NCBI GenBank assembly: GCA_900754085.1
Contig: CAAEBO010000015.1
Location: forward strand, 1-19,090
DNA from: Clostridia bacterium
Lineage (GTDB): Bacteria; Bacillota; Clostridia; TANB77; CAG-508
Direction: 5' to 3'
DNA length: 19,090 nucleotides
In this document: piece after piece, positions 1 to 6,443 of the stretch
How positions within the stretch are numbered: position 1 is the stretch's first letter
How the letters are laid out: every line of letters begins with the position of its first letter
The notes under the pieces: model-generated
What the model saw: the letters and a program-made list of their open reading frames with translations, nothing else
What the model was told of the DNA's origin: nothing
Databases searched by the model: none
Translations under genes and position numbers: made by a program

Positions 1-9
1 AATTTTATA

Positions 10-39
10 TTGACAAAGTATATGGTATGGTATTATAAT
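10..39 (+). promoter_or_regulatory. Promoter of the tRNA-Leu gene
   Basis: A perfect -35 box TTGACA (10-15) and a perfect -10 box TATAAT (34-39) are separated by 18 bases. The tRNA begins 28 bases after the -10 box, as expected for a strong housekeeping sigma promoter driving a stable RNA. Confidence 0.85.
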
Positions 40-66
40 AAGCATTGTCAGTTGCAAGACATATAT

Positions 67-155
67 GCAGATGTGGCGGAACTGGCAGACGCACAGGACT
101 TAAAATCCTGCGAGGGTTAAACCTCGTGCCGGTTCGATTCCGGCCATCTGCACCA
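67..155 (+). tRNA. tRNA-Leu (anticodon UAA)
   Basis: The acceptor stem GCAGATG (67-73) pairs with CATCTGC (145-151), followed by discriminator A152 and an encoded CCA (153-155). The anticodon stem is CAGGA/TCCTG with a 7-base loop at 99-105. The anticodon TAA lies at 101-103 and reads UUA/UUG leucine codons. The long variable arm (class II tRNA) and the T-arm with GGTTCGATTCC are both visible. It is transcribed alone from the promoter at 10-39 and ends at the terminator at 159-190. Confidence 0.97.
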
Positions 156-158
156 AAA

Positions 159-190
159 CAGTTGAAATTTAACCAATTTCAACTGTTTTT
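159..190 (+). terminator. Intrinsic terminator of tRNA-Leu
   Basis: The arms CAGTTGAAATT (159-169) and AATTTCAACTG (175-185) form a perfect 11-bp stem with a 5-base loop, followed directly by a run of T. Confidence 0.9.
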
Positions 191-547
191 ATTTTTATTC
201 AAAAGTGTTTAGAAGTATTGATATAATTGCGTTTGAGCAATTTTTATTATTCAACCTATTTCCCAAATTATTTGTCATTATTCATTATTTTTGTGTAATT
301 GCACATAATCTGCACAGACAAATTGCACAGAAAAACATTTTTTATAATACTATTGGAATAAAGTGTTATAGAAATTTCAGATTTTTTTATCATACATTGT
401 AATGTTTTAAATTGTCAGATATATGATATTATAAAATATAGAAATAAATAGAAACTATAAAAATCTGATAGTAGTTTCTTTGTTGATAGTTAATTAATAT
501 GCTTGTAAGTAATTTATAAATAATAAGTTGTATAGGAGATGAAGTAT
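191..547. other. Non-coding gap between the tRNA-Leu terminator and rhuM
   Basis: This gap is about 357 bases of very AT-rich sequence. The one open frame in it (205-402) has no ribosome site and an unremarkable composition, so I do not call it a gene. The only structure I see is an imperfect hairpin with arms AGAAACTA (450-457) and TAGTTTCT (472-479), followed by TTTG. It may be a weak terminator or leader structure ahead of rhuM. I found no convincing -35/-10 pair for rhuM. There is no second copy of the tRNA 3' end that would mark an integration site. Confidence 0.5.
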
Positions 548-1573
548 ATGGCAAAAGATTTAATAATAAGAAGTAGTACAGAAGAATTTATAACATTTAA
601 ACTGCAAGAAAAAGAAAAAGGAATACAAGTTAGATATGAAAATGAAACTTTGTGGATGACACAAAAAGCAATGTCAGAATTATTTGATACAGGAATTGAT
701 AATATAAATGTTCATCTAAAAAATATATATGATTCACATGAATTAGATAAAGATTCAACTATTGAAGAAAATTCAATAGTTCAAAAAGAGGGAAATAGAC
801 AAGTTAAAAGAAATGTTAAATTTTATAATTTGGATGTCATTATTTCTGTTGGTTATCGTATCAACTCTTTAAGAGCAACACAATTTAGAAGATGGGCAAC
901 TAATATACTAAAAACATTTACTATTCAAGGCTATGTATTAGATAAAGAGAGAATGAAAAACGGTTCATTTATTGACAATGATTATTTTGAAAAATTATTA
1001 GAAGAAATAAGAGAAATAAGGATATCAGAAAGAAGATTTTATCAAAAAGTTACAGATATTTATGCAACAAGTATTGACTATGATCCAAAATCTCCAGTTT
1101 CAATTAACTTCTTTAAAAAAGTACAAAATAAAATACATTATGCTGTATCACATCAAACAGCAGCAGAAATAATTTATAATAGAGCTGATTCTGAAAAAGA
1201 TAATATGGGACTTACTTCTTGGAAAAATTCTCCCAATGGCAAAATTATGGAATCTGATGTAGTAATTGCAAAAAATTATTTAAATCAAGATGAAATACGA
1301 GATTTGGAAGGAATCGTAAGTGCATTTTTAGAAATTGCTGAAAATAGAGCTAGAAGACATATTCCTATGACAATGGAAGATTGGGCTACTAGAATAGATA
1401 AATTTTTATTAGCAGATGATAGAGATATTTTGAAAGATGCAGGTAAAATATCACATGAAATAGCTTGTGATAAAGCATTAACAGAATTTGAAAAATATAG
1501 AGTTAAACAAGATAAATTATATAAATCGGATTTTGATTTATTAATTGAAAAAGCAAAACATATAGAACAATAA
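548..1573 (+). CDS. RhuM-family protein (virulence RhuM-like)
   Basis: The 341-residue soluble protein resembles the RhuM family, named after a Salmonella pathogenicity-island protein; its molecular function is not established. The N-terminal third (about 25-135) carries the family pattern. It includes LWMTQKAMSELF (35-46), which resembles the Bro-N/antirepressor style of DNA-associated domain. It then reads FYNLDVIISVGYRINS (92-107) and a Q-F-R-x-W-A segment (112-117). The C-terminal half is helical and rich in charged residues. I chose the ATG at 548 over the in-frame ATG at 539. AGGAG (534-538) directly abuts 539, leaving no spacing, but is 9 bases from 548. No signal peptide or membrane segment is seen. 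The gene is monocistronic and follows a tRNA, a common position for accessory genes. No toxin, antitoxin or restriction partner is next to it. Confidence 0.8.
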   Translation: MAKDLIIRSSTEEFITFKLQEKEKGIQVRYENETLWMTQKAMSELFDTGIDNINVHLKNIYDSHELDKDSTIEENSIVQKEGNRQVKRNVKFYNLDVIISVGYRINSLRATQFRRWATNILKTFTIQGYVLDKERMKNGSFIDNDYFEKLLEEIREIRISERRFYQKVTDIYATSIDYDPKSPVSINFFKKVQNKIHYAVSHQTAAEIIYNRADSEKDNMGLTSWKNSPNGKIMESDVVIAKNYLNQDEIRDLEGIVSAFLEIAENRARRHIPMTMEDWATRIDKFLLADDRDILKDAGKISHEIACDKALTEFEKYRVKQDKLYKSDFDLLIEKAKHIEQ

Positions 1574-1707
1574 CTTACATTTTTGATTATTTTATACTTT
1601 TATGTATTTAATGGTTTGTTCCTTATGTTTTAATTTATATTGTTGTTACCTTTGAGTTTTTTCACCTCTTTTCTAAAAAATTAAAAATACTTATATTAAA
1701 TTAAATA

Positions 1708-1737
1708 TTGCAAAAAACTTATTTAAAAAGATATAAA
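1708..1737 (+). promoter_or_regulatory. Candidate promoter of the IMPase-family gene
   Basis: TTGCAA (1708-1713) and TATAAA (1732-1737) are separated by 18 bases and lie 54 bases ahead of the start codon. The 1574-1790 gap otherwise shows no hairpin or open frame. In such AT-rich DNA the assignment is tentative. Confidence 0.4.
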
Positions 1738-1790
1738 AAAATTTCAATAACTATAAATATTAATATCAAAATTAAGGAGTGATAATAATA

Positions 1791-2573
1791 ATGGAAGATT
1801 ATTTAAAGTTTGCAGAAGATATTGCATATCAAGCAGGAAAAATAATGCTCACATACTTTAATCAAGACAATGTTGCTAGTTATAAAGGAGATAATACTAT
1901 TGTAACATTAGCAGATACCGAAATTAATTCTTACTTAATAAAAAAAGTAAAAGAATGTTACCCTACCCATTCAGTAGATGGTGAAGAAGAACAATCTGGC
2001 AAAAGTAATTTTGTCTGGGTATGCGATCCAGTTGATGGAACTGCTATGTATGCTAGACATATACCAATAGCAGTATTTTCATTAGCATTAGTAATTGATG
2101 GAATTCCACATATTGGTGTGGTTTACGATCCATTTACAAATAGTCTATATTCTGCTATAAATGGAAAAGGTGCATACAAAAATGGTAAGAAAATATCTGT
2201 AAACGATTATCCTTTAGATAACATTAGAACTGCTTGCCATTGTGATATGTGGCCAAAAGCAAAATACAATGTTAGTAGAGTATTTGAAGAGTTAAGCCAT
2301 AAAACAAGACTAAATGATATAGGAAGTATCGCAAGAGCTAGTTGCCTAGTAGCTACAGGTGATTACAGCTTAGCCATTTTTACAGGAACAGAACATAAAC
2401 ATTGTGATATTGCTGCTGTTAAAGTTATTGTTGAAGAGGCTGGTGGAAAAGTAACAGATTTATTTGGAAATGAACAACGATATGACCAAAGTATAAAAGG
2501 TGCAATTATAAGTAACGGAATTGTACATGATGAGGTTATAGAAGTAATTAAAAATTATATTATTAAAGAATAA
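1791..2573 (+). CDS. Inositol monophosphatase-family phosphatase
   Basis: This 260-residue protein belongs to the Mg2+-dependent, Li+-sensitive phosphatase superfamily (IMPase, CysQ, histidinol-phosphatase and fructose-bisphosphatase-like members). All three metal-binding motifs are visible: GEE at 64-66, DPVDGT at 79-84, and D206 in CDIAAVKVIVEEAGG (205-219). The length matches the family. The substrate cannot be told from sequence: inositol-1-phosphate, 3'-phosphoadenosine-5'-phosphate or histidinol phosphate are all possible. I start at ATG 1791 because AAGGAG (1774-1779) overlaps an alternative in-frame GTG at 1779, which therefore cannot be the start. It is a single-gene unit closed by the terminator at 2650-2687. 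Confidence 0.88.
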   Translation: MEDYLKFAEDIAYQAGKIMLTYFNQDNVASYKGDNTIVTLADTEINSYLIKKVKECYPTHSVDGEEEQSGKSNFVWVCDPVDGTAMYARHIPIAVFSLALVIDGIPHIGVVYDPFTNSLYSAINGKGAYKNGKKISVNDYPLDNIRTACHCDMWPKAKYNVSRVFEELSHKTRLNDIGSIARASCLVATGDYSLAIFTGTEHKHCDIAAVKVIVEEAGGKVTDLFGNEQRYDQSIKGAIISNGIVHDEVIEVIKNYIIKE

Positions 2574-2649
2574 AAATTAATTAAGAAATTTATATAATAA
2601 AAACATAATATTTTACTTAAGATTTGATTAACAAAAACTTATAATCTAC

Positions 2650-2687
2650 AACAAAACCTAGTATTAAATACTAGGTTTTGTTTTTTA
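2650..2687 (+). terminator. Terminator between convergent genes
   Basis: The arms at 2650-2663 and 2669-2682 form a 14-bp stem (AACAAAACCTAGTA and its complement) followed by T residues to 2686. The U-tract favours the plus direction. Because the stem is symmetric and A/T-flanked, it may also stop transcription of the converging minus-strand gene that ends at 2688. Confidence 0.85.
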
Positions 2688-3014
2688 CTATTCTTCTGTA
2701 GCTATTTTATTTTTTTCTAAAACTTTTTCTGTTTCTTGTAATTTCATTAAAAGTAATAATTCCTTTTTAGTAATAGCATCTAAAGTATTATTCACTATAT
2801 TATCTAATCTTTCTAAATCGTCTATTCTTACATCACTTTTTACTTCTTGACCTTCTAATGTTCCAAGAAAAGCTTGTATCTTATCTCCTTCTGCCTCCAA
2901 TATATTAGATATACCTATTTCTTCCAATGCAATTGATCCAATTAGCATATTTATCATATCATTTCTACCTAAATCTATTTTTGGTAAAACATCTGGAATA
3001 TTTGGTACAGACAT
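2688..3014 (-). CDS. Small soluble protein, opening MSVPNIPDVLPKIDL
   Basis: The 108-residue acidic, helical protein has no signal peptide or membrane segment. The opening MSVPNIPDVLPKIDL is followed by MINMLIGSIALEEIGISNIL (20-39), then AEGDKIQAFLG, and a helical, Lys/Glu-rich C-terminus (about 64-103). From memory, this opening plus the SIALEEIG segment resembles short hypothetical proteins of spore-forming Firmicutes, some linked to the spore surface. I cannot confirm that here and assign no function. The start is well supported by AAGGAGAG a few bases upstream. It has its own promoter (3052-3080), so it is probably not co-transcribed with the upstream small gene, which ends in a hairpin. 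Confidence 0.8.
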   Translation of the reverse strand: MSVPNIPDVLPKIDLGRNDMINMLIGSIALEEIGISNILEAEGDKIQAFLGTLEGQEVKSDVRIDDLERLDNIVNNTLDAITKKELLLLMKLQETEKVLEKNKIATEE

Positions 3015-3051
3015 ATTTTTCTCTCCTTACTGTTGCGCTTTATACTTATAT

Positions 3052-3080
3052 ATTATTCCAAAAATATTATTATGTGACAA
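3052..3080 (-). promoter_or_regulatory. Promoter of the 108-residue protein gene
   Basis: On the minus strand, TTGTCA (3075-3080) and AATAAT (3052-3057) are exactly 17 bases apart. Each matches its consensus at 5 of 6 bases. The boxes lie 38 bases upstream of the start codon and just after the hairpin that ends the preceding gene. Confidence 0.6.
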
Positions 3081-3103
3081 TTATTTTGCTATGATCTCCA
3101 CAA

Positions 3104-3149
3104 AACAGGTAAAACTCCAATTTCTATTGAATTGGAGTTTTTACCTGTT
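3104..3149 (-). terminator. Hairpin overlapping the end of the 129-residue gene
   Basis: The arms at 3104-3122 and 3130-3149 pair along about 19 bp (AACAGGT, then ACTCCAATT, with one bulged base in the A/T run). The loop is 7 bases. The last codons of the minus-strand gene form one arm, and its TAG stop (3124-3126) sits in the loop. The descending arm ends TTTTACCTGTTTTG, a broken U-tract, so termination is likely but not textbook. Confidence 0.65.
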
Positions 3150-3513
3150 CATTGCTTTCACTTTTTATATTAGATTTATCGTTTTCTATCCATCTCATTA
3201 CTTTTATATCTTTATATGCATCTAATACATTTTGATATTTATTTGTTTCTTCTTCCCAAATTGAAGCTGGCACTTTGTCAAAAGCATTAAATATTTTTTC
3301 AGCTTCTTTAAGAAATACTATTTGTTGAGTTGTACTCATTTTTTCATATTTCTTCGCTATCCTATCTAGTTTGTCTAATTCTTGGTTTGCTTCTATAAAA
3401 GACCAAAAGTCTTTTACTGTTAAACCTGCCATTTTTATTTGCATTACAGCAAAAACGACAAGTCCAAATATTACAAGTACTAGCATATATATTATAACTA
3501 ATAATATTGCCAT
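3124..3513 (-). CDS. Small membrane-anchored protein, function unknown
   Basis: The 129-residue protein has one strongly hydrophobic N-terminal segment (about 2-25, AILLVIIYMLVLVIFGLVVF) with little before it. It is probably a signal anchor rather than a cleaved signal, since no clear cleavage motif follows. The rest is a helical, Lys/Glu-rich soluble domain (27-113) and a short polar tail ending KTPIQ. I do not recognise the family. The start is supported by AGAAGGTG upstream and a promoter at 3546-3575. The final codons double as one arm of a hairpin. The next gene downstream has its own promoter, so I treat this one as a separate unit. Confidence 0.72.
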   Translation of the reverse strand: MAILLVIIYMLVLVIFGLVVFAVMQIKMAGLTVKDFWSFIEANQELDKLDRIAKKYEKMSTTQQIVFLKEAEKIFNAFDKVPASIWEEETNKYQNVLDAYKDIKVMRWIENDKSNIKSESNEQVKTPIQ

Positions 3514-3545
3514 AAATACACCTTCTTAAAATTTAAGTCTATTTA

Positions 3546-3575
3546 ATTATAACATATATAATTTTTATTTGTAAA
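3546..3575 (-). promoter_or_regulatory. Promoter of the 129-residue membrane protein gene
   Basis: On the minus strand, TTTACA (3570-3575) and a perfect TATAAT (3546-3551) are separated by 18 bases, about 33 bases upstream of the start codon. Confidence 0.6.
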
Positions 3576-3631
3576 TATAATTTGTTCTAACTTTTAACAG
3601 TAATTAAAAATTCATCATTCTAAAAAACATA

Positions 3632-3665
3632 AAAAACTTCACTAACATAAGTTAATGAAGTTTTT
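3632..3665 (-). terminator. Terminator of the perR-rubrerythrin operon
   Basis: The arms at 3632-3646 and 3651-3665 form a stem of 15 positions with one mismatch and a 4-base loop. On the minus strand it is followed by a T-rich tract. It starts 8 bases after the rubrerythrin stop codon. Confidence 0.82.
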
Positions 3666-3672
3666 ATTTTTA

Positions 3673-4224
3673 CTATTTAGAAAAATATCTTTTTAATAAA
3701 CCGTCAAATCCTCTACCATGACGAGCTTCATCTTTAGCCATTTCATGAACTGTATCATGTATAGCATCATATCCTAATTCTTTAGCTCTTGTAGCTATTT
3801 CTTTTTTCCCCATACAAGCACCTTGTTCTGCAGCTGCTCTTAATTCTAAGTTTTTCTTTGTATCTGGGTATACAACTTCACCTAATAATTCTGCGAATTT
3901 AGCAGCATGTTCAGCTTCTTCTAAAGCATATCTTTTAAATGCTTCTGCTATTTCTGGATATCCTTCTCTATCTGCTTGACGGCTCATAGCTAGGTACATT
4001 CCAACTTCTGTACATTCTCCCATAAAGTTTTCTTTTAGTCCTTGTACTACCATTTCGTCTAATCCTTGCGCTACACCAATTTTGTGTTCATCAGCATAGT
4101 CTTTAGCTCCGCTCATATCTTTTAATTCGAATTTTTCTTTGCTAGCTCCACATTGTGGGCATTTTTCTGGGGCTTCATCTCCAATGTGTACATATCCACA
4201 TACTTTACATACATAAGCTTTCAT
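3673..4224 (-). CDS. Reverse rubrerythrin (N-terminal rubredoxin domain), peroxide reductase
   Basis: The 183-residue protein has an N-terminal rubredoxin-like iron site with cysteines at 6, 9, 22 and 25 (CKVC...CPQC). A diiron four-helix bundle follows, with E70 and E73 (GECTE), EEAEH at 102-106 and DEARH at 165-169. Classical rubrerythrin has the rubredoxin domain at the C-terminus. The swapped order marks the reverse rubrerythrin type known from Clostridium. There it is the terminal component of an NADH-dependent peroxidase that removes H2O2 (and O2) in the cytoplasm of anaerobes. The start has a strong AGGAGG site. It lies 29 bases downstream of perR with no promoter or terminator between, so it is almost certainly co-transcribed and peroxide-inducible through the operator at 4668-4686. 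Confidence 0.93.
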   Translation of the reverse strand: MKAYVCKVCGYVHIGDEAPEKCPQCGASKEKFELKDMSGAKDYADEHKIGVAQGLDEMVVQGLKENFMGECTEVGMYLAMSRQADREGYPEIAEAFKRYALEEAEHAAKFAELLGEVVYPDTKKNLELRAAAEQGACMGKKEIATRAKELGYDAIHDTVHEMAKDEARHGRGFDGLLKRYFSK

Positions 4225-4253
4225 ATTTTTTCCTCCTAATTATTATAATTTTT

Positions 4254-4655
4254 TTATTCTTTATCTTTGCATTCTTCGCATTTTCCTCTTAAAAAAATTT
4301 TAGATTCTGCTACTTCTGCATCGATAATATTAGCAAATTCTTTTAGTTTATCATTAAGTCTTTCGTTTTCGTCTTCATCTAAAAAGATATCTTGTATTTT
4401 ATTACATTCTAAACATTGAAAATGTAGATGTGGCAGAATATTACCATCAAATCTATCCGATTCTCCTTGTTTAGTTTCTATTTTTAATATTTGACCATTT
4501 TCATATAAAGCAGATAAATTTCTATATACTGTTGCAATTCCTATTGATGGCATAATTTTTAATATATCTTTATATAGCATTTCTGCAGTTGGATGGTCCG
4601 TCCTTTCCTTTAAAGCCTTTAATATTAGCTCTCTTTGTTTACTATATCTTTCCAT
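4254..4655 (-). CDS. perR: Fur-family repressor, PerR type
   Basis: The 133-residue metalloregulator has a winged-helix DNA-binding half (about 1-70, with PSIGIATVYRNLSAL at 36-50) and a metal-binding dimerisation half. Aligned from memory with B. subtilis PerR, all five regulatory metal ligands are present: H21, D70, H76, H78 and D89. Asp rather than Glu at the last position is the usual PerR signature. The structural zinc site is C81/C84 and C126/C129. The protein lacks roughly 16 N-terminal residues of B. subtilis PerR, but AAGGAG (4661-4666) sits correctly for this start. PerR senses peroxide by metal-catalysed oxidation of its ligand histidines. The next gene is a peroxide-removing rubrerythrin, and the self-operator overlaps its promoter. 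Oddly, the operator is closer to the Fur consensus (see findings). Confidence 0.86.
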   Translation of the reverse strand: MERYSKQRELILKALKERTDHPTAEMLYKDILKIMPSIGIATVYRNLSALYENGQILKIETKQGESDRFDGNILPHLHFQCLECNKIQDIFLDEDENERLNDKLKEFANIIDAEVAESKIFLRGKCEECKDKE

Positions 4656-4667
4656 AACATCTCCTTA

Positions 4668-4686
4668 AATGATAACCATTATCATT
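4668..4686 (-). promoter_or_regulatory. Fur/PerR-type operator of the perR-rubrerythrin operon
   Basis: AATGATAA and TTATCATT form a perfect 8-3-8 inverted repeat. The inner 15 bases (4670-4684) match the Fur 7-1-7 consensus TGATAATNATTATCA at 13 of 14 defined positions. The site overlaps the -10 box (4684-4689) and ends just before the ribosome site of perR, so a bound repressor would block initiation. Confidence 0.85.
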
Positions 4687-4712
4687 ATTGCATAATATAA
4701 ATTAATTGTCAA
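4684..4712 (-). promoter_or_regulatory. Promoter of the perR-rubrerythrin operon
   Basis: A perfect TTGACA (4707-4712) and AATAAT (4684-4689, 5 of 6) are separated by 17 bases on the minus strand. The -10 box shares bases with the operator palindrome. Confidence 0.78.
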
Positions 4713-4832
4713 CAGTTTTTTTATAAAATTTATATATGTTTTTGTAATATTTGGTTTTTTTTTGTAGTTTTTTATGATAGAATATTTGTAGAAATTTATT
4801 CTATAATAAAACTTGAAAGGAATGAGCTTAAT

Positions 4833-5090
4833 ATGAATTTTAAAAAGTGTTTACGTTGTGGGTGTTTTTTTTCTTCAGTAGATGATATCTGCCCTAATTG
4901 CACTCCAAAGGACAATTTTGAAATGTCAAAATTAAAAAATTTTTTATCAAATCAAATTGAAGAAGCTTCAATTTCAGATATTAGTAAAGGAACAGGAATT
5001 GAAGAAGCAAATATAAATAGATTTATGAGCAATAAAGATTTCATAAAAACTGTAAAGAAAGAAAAAAATAATATAAATATCAATTTATAA
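4833..5090 (+). CDS. Small zinc-ribbon protein with helical tail, upstream of tyrS
   Basis: The 85-residue protein starts with a zinc-ribbon knuckle pair, C6-x2-C9 and C20-x2-C23 (an extra Cys at 11). A helical region follows (about 30-75) in which ISDISKGTGIEEANINRFM looks like a helix-turn-helix core. This two-part layout resembles the YvyF/TIGR03826 family found near flagellar genes in Firmicutes, but no flagellar gene is nearby. I treat that as a family resemblance only. It may bind nucleic acid or act as a small regulator. GAAAGGA upstream supports the start. Its stop codon lies against the tyrS ribosome site, with 12 bases between the genes, implying co-transcription and probable translational coupling. 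No clear promoter was found in the 4713-4832 gap. Confidence 0.75.
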   Translation: MNFKKCLRCGCFFSSVDDICPNCTPKDNFEMSKLKNFLSNQIEEASISDISKGTGIEEANINRFMSNKDFIKTVKKEKNNININL

Positions 5091-5102
5091 GGAGGACGTT
5101 TT

Positions 5103-6320
5103 ATGTCTAATATTTTCGAAGAATTAACTAAAAGAGGTTATACAGAACAATTAACACATCCAGAAGAAATTAAAAATTTATTAGATAATGATTCAATATC
5201 TTTTTATATAGGCTTCGACCCAACTGCAGATAGTTTACATGTAGGTCATTTTATTTCTTTAATGGTCGCTTCTCATATGCAAAAAGCTGGGCACAAACCT
5301 ATTATTTTAATAGGTGGTGGTACAGCTACAATTGGTGATCCTTCTGGTAAAACAGATATGAGAAGAATGATGTCTAGAGAAGAAATTGATCATAATGTAG
5401 AATGTTTTAAGAAGCAAATTGCAAAATTTTTATCTTTTGAAGGAGAAAATGGTGCAATAATAGTTAATAATGCAGATTGGCTTTTAGATTTAAACTTTAT
5501 TAACTTTTCAAGAGAAATCGGTTCTTTATTTTCAGTAAATAAAATGCTTTCTGCCGAATGCTATAAGCAAAGAATGGAAAGAGGACTAACATTTTTCGAG
5601 CTTAGCTATATGTTAATGCAATCTTATGACTTTTTGCATTTACACGATAAATATGGTTGTAAATTACAAATGGGTGGAAATGACCAATGGTCAAATATTT
5701 TAGGAGGAGTAGACTTAATAAGAAGGATTGGACATTCTGACTCTTATGGTCTTACTTTTAAGCTTCTTACTACAAAAGAAGGTAAGAAAATGGGTAAAAC
5801 AGAAAAAGGTGCTCTTTGGCTAGATCCTACGAAAACTTCACCTTACGAATTTTACCAATATTGGAGAAATATAGATGATGCCGATGTTAAAACTGTTTTA
5901 AGTTTATTAACATTTTTGCCTATGGAAAGAGTAGAAGAACTTTCTAATTTAAAAGATGAAAAAATAAACGAAGCAAAAAAAGTTGCTGCATACGAAATAA
6001 CAAAATTAATTCATGGCGAAGATGAAGCAAAAAAAGCAGAAGAGTCAGCTAAAGCATTGTTCGAAGGTCAAGGTAGTTTAGATAATATGCCTTCTGCAAC
6101 AGTTAACTCTAACATTTCGATTTTAGATGCAATAATACAAGTAAATTTTGCACCATCAAAAGGACAAGCTCGTCAATTAATAAATCAAGGTGGTATAACT
6201 TTAAATGATAGCAAAATTTCAGATACTAATTATATTCTTTCAGATTCAGACTTTAAAGATGGTTTTGCTATACTAAAAAAAGGAAAAAAATCTTATTATA
6301 AATTACAAAAAAATAACTAG
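5103..6320 (+). CDS. tyrS: Tyrosyl-tRNA synthetase
   Basis: The 405-residue class I synthetase charges tRNA-Tyr with tyrosine. The Rossmann domain carries the HIGH-type motif HVGH (46-49) after GFDPTADSL. It also has GGNDQW, typical of tyrosine recognition, and the KMSKS-type loop KMGKT (229-233). The C-terminal S4 RNA-binding domain spans about 340-402 and begins near ILDAIIQVNFAPS. Length and layout fit full-length bacterial TyrRS. AAGGAGG is 7 bases before the ATG. Unlike many Firmicutes tyrS genes there is no T-box leader: the space upstream holds only the zinc-ribbon gene and no GGTGGNACCGCG core. The TAG stop lies inside the terminator stem. Confidence 0.97.
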   Translation: MSNIFEELTKRGYTEQLTHPEEIKNLLDNDSISFYIGFDPTADSLHVGHFISLMVASHMQKAGHKPIILIGGGTATIGDPSGKTDMRRMMSREEIDHNVECFKKQIAKFLSFEGENGAIIVNNADWLLDLNFINFSREIGSLFSVNKMLSAECYKQRMERGLTFFELSYMLMQSYDFLHLHDKYGCKLQMGGNDQWSNILGGVDLIRRIGHSDSYGLTFKLLTTKEGKKMGKTEKGALWLDPTKTSPYEFYQYWRNIDDADVKTVLSLLTFLPMERVEELSNLKDEKINEAKKVAAYEITKLIHGEDEAKKAEESAKALFEGQGSLDNMPSATVNSNISILDAIIQVNFAPSKGQARQLINQGGITLNDSKISDTNYILSDSDFKDGFAILKKGKKSYYKLQKNN

Positions 6321-6347
6321 GATAATATATTTTATCCTAGTTTTTTT
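6315..6347 (+). terminator. Terminator of tyrS
   Basis: AACTAGGATAA (6315-6325) pairs with TTATCCTAGTT (6332-6342), followed by a run of T to 6347. The tyrS stop codon (6318-6320) is part of the ascending arm. Confidence 0.9.
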
Positions 6348-6357
6348 CTAAAAAATT

Positions 6358-6402
6358 AAAGCATGCCAATATTTTTTATAAAAAATATTAACATGCTTTT
6401 TT
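6358..6402 (-). terminator. Long hairpin downstream of secF and tyrS
   Basis: AAAGCATG (6358-6365) pairs with CATGCTTT (6392-6399). After a 2-base mismatch, AATATTTTTT (6368-6377) pairs with AAAAAATATT (6380-6389). T residues follow in the plus direction and TTTAATTTTTT in the minus direction. It can therefore terminate either convergent unit and is probably a back-up for both. Confidence 0.6.
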
Positions 6403-6404
6403 CT

Positions 6405-6439
6405 ACAGGGATTTTAAGGACCGTCCCAAAAATCCCTGT
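6405..6439 (-). repeat. Dispersed hairpin element, copy A
   Basis: ACAGGGATTTT (6405-6415) pairs perfectly with AAAATCCCTGT (6429-6439), and GGA/TCC (6418-6420, 6424-6426) can extend it inward. Its core at 6408-6427 shares 17 of 20 bases with the minus-strand sequence of copy B at 18615-18634. It lies 4 bases after the secF stop codon. It has no U-tract of its own, so it may be an RNA 3'-end stabiliser or a small repeat rather than a simple terminator. Confidence 0.6.
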
Positions 6440-6443
6440 TTAG

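Noticed and set aside
67..155. tRNA-Leu as an attachment site with a duplicated 3' end
   Set aside because: I found no second copy of the tRNA 3' sequence in the window, and no integrase.
205..402. 65-codon plus-strand open frame after the tRNA terminator
   Set aside because: No ribosome site, Phe/Ile/Tyr-rich composition expected from AT-rich non-coding DNA, and no recognisable domain.
539..550. ATG at 539 as the start of the RhuM-family gene
   Set aside because: The ribosome site directly abuts it, whereas the in-frame ATG at 548 has normal spacing.
4690..4832. T-box leader for tyrS
   Set aside because: No GGTGGNACCGCG core and no terminator lie upstream of the zinc-ribbon gene or tyrS.
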